DNA of 64,000 bases. Source: Cereibacter sphaeroides (GTDB taxonomy: Bacteria > Pseudomonadota > Alphaproteobacteria > Rhodobacterales > Rhodobacteraceae). The stretch's first letter is position 1. Each line of letters begins with the position of its first letter. Below are positions 61,233 through 64,000 of the stretch, in pieces. A model generated the notes under the pieces. It saw only the letters and a program-made list of their open reading frames with translations, was not told the origin of the DNA and did not search any database. The position numbers and the translations under genes were made by a program. The stretch lies in contig QFQS01000005.1 in the NCBI GenBank assembly GCA_003243455.1, forward strand, positions 1 to 64,000, given 5' to 3'.

Positions 61233-62440
61233 AGGAAACTCCGGCCGGGACCTTGGGCAGGCACGCCCAGATGCGCGGCGATGCTGGCCGCTACATCTGC
61301 AAAGGCGACTTGGCCTATACTGCCCCTCCCTGCCCCCGCGACCAGAATCGGCACCCGCTCCCGAGTATGGTCGGTACCCGCCCATGTGGGGTCATTGCCG
61401 TGATCGGCCGTGAAAACGGCGATATCGCCTGGGCGAAGCCTGCTCAGAAAGCTGCCAGCTTGCGTGTCAAACCATTCCAGCGCGCGTGCATAGCCAGAAA
61501 CATCTCGCCGGTGGCCGTAGAGGCTGTCAAACTCGACAAAGTTCGCAAATGTCAAAGAACCAGCCTCAGCTTTGTCTTTCAGCCGGTGAATATGTTCGAA
61601 AAGTGCAGCGTCATCTTTGCCCTTGTGCAGCGCGCCAATGCCCTGCATCGAAAAAATATCCCCGATCTTGCCCACTGCATGGGTCTTACGCCCCGCTCCT
61701 GCAACCCAATCAAGCAGCGTTGGTGCGGGTGGAGCGATGGCATAGTCGCGCCGGTTGGCAGTGCGGACAAAGTTGCCCTCGGTACCGACAAAGGGTCGGG
61801 CGATCACCCGCCCTACCTTCATTGCATGAAGCGTCGGGGCCAGCGCCTGGCATAGCCGCAGCAGCCGATCCAGCCCGAAGGCGTCTTCATGCGCGGCGAT
61901 CTGGAACACGCTATCGGCAGAGGTGTAGCAGATCGGCCAGCCGGTTCGCAGATGTTCGGCCCCCAGCGCCTCGATGATCGGCACACCCGAGGCGTGGCAA
62001 TTGCCAAGGATGCCATCGGTTCCTGCCAGCCGGGAAACCTCGTCCACCACTTTGGGCGGAAAGGCCGGGACAGTCTCCGGGAAATAGGTCCAGTCCCAAG
62101 GAACGGGCACTCCCGCCAGTTCCCAATGGCCGGAGGGCGTGTCCTTACCCTTGGATACCTCAGTCGCGGCACCCCATCGGCCCGCCGGAACTGCATCCAA
62201 ACCGGGCGTCGGATCGTCCGAAGCCAAACGTATCGCCGCGCCAAGACCCAGTGCATCAAGTGTCGGCATCCGCAAAGGCCCGCTGCGCCCCTGTTCAGCC
62301 AGGCCGGCGGCACAGGCTGCCGCTATATGACCAAGCGTGTTCGATCCCGCGTCCCCAAAAGCCGCAGCATCGGGCGCACCGCCGCAGCCGACGGAATCCA
62401 TCACGATCAGGAAGGCGCGGCCCTGCGCGGCGCGGTTCAT
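61229..62440 (-). CDS. deoB: Phosphopentomutase
   Basis: 403 residues. Alkaline-phosphatase fold with DSVGCGGAPDAAAFGDAGSN near the start and FTADHGNDPTWAGTDHTRE binding metals. It interconverts (deoxy)ribose 1- and 5-phosphates. ATGA overlap with deoA and GTGA overlap with add. Confidence 0.95.
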   Translation of the reverse strand: MNRAAQGRAFLIVMDSVGCGGAPDAAAFGDAGSNTLGHIAAACAAGLAEQGRSGPLRMPTLDALGLGAAIRLASDDPTPGLDAVPAGRWGAATEVSKGKDTPSGHWELAGVPVPWDWTYFPETVPAFPPKVVDEVSRLAGTDGILGNCHASGVPIIEALGAEHLRTGWPICYTSADSVFQIAAHEDAFGLDRLLRLCQALAPTLHAMKVGRVIARPFVGTEGNFVRTANRRDYAIAPPAPTLLDWVAGAGRKTHAVGKIGDIFSMQGIGALHKGKDDAALFEHIHRLKDKAEAGSLTFANFVEFDSLYGHRRDVSGYARALEWFDTQAGSFLSRLRPGDIAVFTADHGNDPTWAGTDHTRERVPILVAGAGRGSIGQVAFADVAASIAAHLGVPAQGPGRSFL

Positions 62441-63747
62441 GCGACCCTCGCATGGATCAGCGGCGGCTCATCGGGGACGCTGTCGCGCATCACGAAGGCG
62501 GACTGCACAGTCCTGACCGCCGCCTCGGCATCCTCTTCGCTTTGAGCATGGATGATGGCAAGCGGTAGCCCCCGCCCGATTTCCTCGCCTATGCCAGCAA
62601 GGTCGGCGAGGCCGACGGAGTGATTGATCCGGTCCGCCTCGCGCAGCCGCCCGCCACCCAGCCGGATGACCGCCTGACCCAGCAAAGCCCCGTCGATGGC
62701 GGTGACATAGCCGCCATCGACGCAAGGCACTTCCCGCTGGATCGGAGCCGAAGGCAGCCTGTCGGGCCAGCGTTCGACGAAATCGGCAGGCCCACCCTGG
62801 GCTGCGACCATCCGGCCGAACATTTCGGCCGCCTGCCCACCTTCAAGTGCGGCGTCAATGCGCCCTGCCCCGTCGGCGGCATCGGCAGCCAGACCGCCGA
62901 GCGCGAGCGCCTCGCCCCCCAAGGCGGCGGTCAGATCCCACAGCGCGGCGTTGACCGAGGTTCCGGTCAGCGTCTCCATCACCTCGATCACCTCCAGCGC
63001 GTTCCCGGCGGCGGTGGCGAGCGGTTGGCTCATGTCGGTGATAAGCGCCGATGTCATGCAGCCCGCGCCCTGGGCTGTCGAGACCAACGCGGCGGCCAGC
63101 GCCTCGGCGGCCTGCATCGTCTTCATGAAAGCGCCGGAGCCGACCTTGACGTCCAGAACCAGCCCCTCCAGCCCCGCCGCGAGTTTCTTGGACAGGATCG
63201 ACGCGGTGATCAGGTCGATGGACTCCACCGTGCCGGAGATATCGCGGATGGCGTAGAGGCGGCGGTCGGCGGGGGCGATCTCGGCGCTGGCCGAGACGAT
63301 GGCGCAGGGGGTGTCGCGCAACTGGGTGCGGAGTTGATCCTCGGTCAGCGCGGTGCGGAAGCCGGGGATGGCCTCAAGCTTATCAAGCGTGCCGCCGGTA
63401 TGGCCGAGGCCGCGGCCGGAGATCATCGGGACGTAGGCCCCGCAGGCGGCGAGCGCGGGGGCGAGCAGAAGAGAGACGCAGTCCCCGATGCCGCCGGTGG
63501 AGTGTTTGTCGAGGACGGGGCCGGGCAGGTCCCATTGCAGGACGGTCCCTGAGTCCCGCATGGCGCGGGTCAGCGCGATCCGGCCCGGCTCACCCAGGCC
63601 GCGCAGGCAGACGGCCATTGCGAAGGCGCCGGCTTGGGCGTCGGTTACGGTGCCGTCTGCGAGTCCTTTGGCAAACCAGGCGATCTCTTCGGGGCTGGGG
63701 ATTTCGCCGCCGCGAAGCTTCGCGTTGATCGTGCGGGCGTCGGTCAC
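62437..63747 (-). CDS. deoA: Thymidine phosphorylase
   Basis: 436 residues from a GTG overlapping the cdd stop. Family signature DKHSTGGIGDCVSLLLAP (phosphate-binding), then SGRGLGHTGGTLDKLEAIPG. It phosphorolyses thymidine to thymine and deoxyribose-1-phosphate, which deoB then processes. Confidence 0.95.
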   Translation of the reverse strand: MTDARTINAKLRGGEIPSPEEIAWFAKGLADGTVTDAQAGAFAMAVCLRGLGEPGRIALTRAMRDSGTVLQWDLPGPVLDKHSTGGIGDCVSLLLAPALAACGAYVPMISGRGLGHTGGTLDKLEAIPGFRTALTEDQLRTQLRDTPCAIVSASAEIAPADRRLYAIRDISGTVESIDLITASILSKKLAAGLEGLVLDVKVGSGAFMKTMQAAEALAAALVSTAQGAGCMTSALITDMSQPLATAAGNALEVIEVMETLTGTSVNAALWDLTAALGGEALALGGLAADAADGAGRIDAALEGGQAAEMFGRMVAAQGGPADFVERWPDRLPSAPIQREVPCVDGGYVTAIDGALLGQAVIRLGGGRLREADRINHSVGLADLAGIGEEIGRGLPLAIIHAQSEEDAEAAVRTVQSAFVMRDSVPDEPPLIHARVA

Positions 63748-64000
63748 GTCCGGTCCATGTGGGCCACCGAGAAAACCCCCGGAAGAAGCTCGGCCACGGT
63801 CAGGGTGCGGCTCTTGCCGTCGGTGGTGCAGAGGGTGACGGGGACGGACTGGGCGGCGAACTCGGCGATCTTCTGGCGGCAGCCGCCGCAGGGGGGGACC
63901 GGGTCGGGGCTGTCGGCGATCACGAGGATTTCGGCGATCTTCGTCTCTCCGGCCGCGACCATGGCGGCGATGGCGCCGGCTTCGGCGCAGGTGCCCTCGG
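63744..64000 (-). CDS. cdd: Cytidine deaminase, partial
   Basis: The N-terminus is beyond the right window edge. The visible part contains the catalytic EGTCAEAGAIAA (zinc Cys and catalytic Glu) and the second zinc motif PPCGGCRQKIAEF. It deaminates cytidine to uridine. First visible gene of the salvage operon; its stop overlaps the deoA start. Confidence 0.93.
   Translation of the reverse strand, partial: EGTCAEAGAIAAMVAAGETKIAEILVIADSPDPVPPCGGCRQKIAEFAAQSVPVTLCTTDGKSRTLTVAELLPGVFSVAHMDRT

Noticed and set aside
60256..61385. Longer adenosine deaminase starting at 61385
   Set aside because: The added part lies within deoB in another frame; the GTG at 61232 gives the usual start just before the HLHLEG motif.

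Overview
The window is GC-rich, gene-dense DNA from an alphaproteobacterium, most probably a Rhodobacterales member close to Paracoccus. I infer this from protein style, not from a database search. The pointers are an AspRS with the alphaproteobacterial RADRSP motif 2, a DUF1467 protein next to methylmalonyl-CoA epimerase, DUF1501/DUF1800 partners, many LacI-regulated ABC importers, and frequent ATGA/GTGA gene overlaps. No rRNA, tRNA or CRISPR array was seen.

Layout. (1) 1-9.44 kb: a decayed IS6-type transposase, then two sugar-type ABC importers. One has a single-domain ATPase, a permease and a LacI regulator on the minus strand with a divergent binding protein. The other has a binding protein, a two-domain RbsA-like ATPase and a permease. 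An extended-SDR epimerase/dehydratase faces them. (2) 9.44-13.7 kb: a patch with a probable IS3-type remnant, a compact four-gene operon (unknown exported protein, COG4705-type membrane protein, OmpR-type regulator, histidine kinase) and a short NRPS adenylation-domain relic. (3) 13.7-29.5 kb: a catabolic island and the most interesting part. A ketoarginine-decarboxylase-like ThDP enzyme diverges from a LacI regulator over a nested palindrome. The LacI gene leads a run coding for a polyamine-type ABC importer, an arginine-deiminase-type hydrolase, a creatinase-like M24 protein, a BtpA/SgcQ-like barrel protein, an AllA-like ureidoglycolate lyase and a PfkB kinase. A second complete PotFGHI-type importer follows. 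This looks like uptake and breakdown of an unidentified guanidino or ureido compound. (4) 29.5-51.8 kb: mostly core genes: DUF167, a class II HDAC-like deacetylase, nitroreductase, CysZ-like protein, DUF1467, methylmalonyl-CoA epimerase, orphan receiver protein, aldo/keto reductase, HlyD pair, GNAT, DUF1501/DUF1800, DUF1993, aspS, cfa, CPBP protease, pabB/pabC, an APC permease with a textbook terminator, and carB. (5) 51.8-53.9 kb: a small accessory pocket with an EF-hand membrane protein, a frameshifted antitoxin-like gene, REP palindromes in inverted pairs and their RAYT transposase, a small lipoprotein and a BrnA-like protein. (6) 54.2-64 kb: a DEAD-box helicase, thymidine kinase, DMT exporter, a conserved membrane protein, a SPOR protein with cysteine-pair repeats, and the nucleoside-salvage operon cdd-deoA-deoB-add-upp with overlapping junctions; cdd runs off the right edge.

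Together, regions 1 and 3 are regulated scavenging systems for sugars and nitrogen compounds, while regions 4 and 6 are housekeeping. Insertion-element relics and REPs mark where the accessory pieces are joined.
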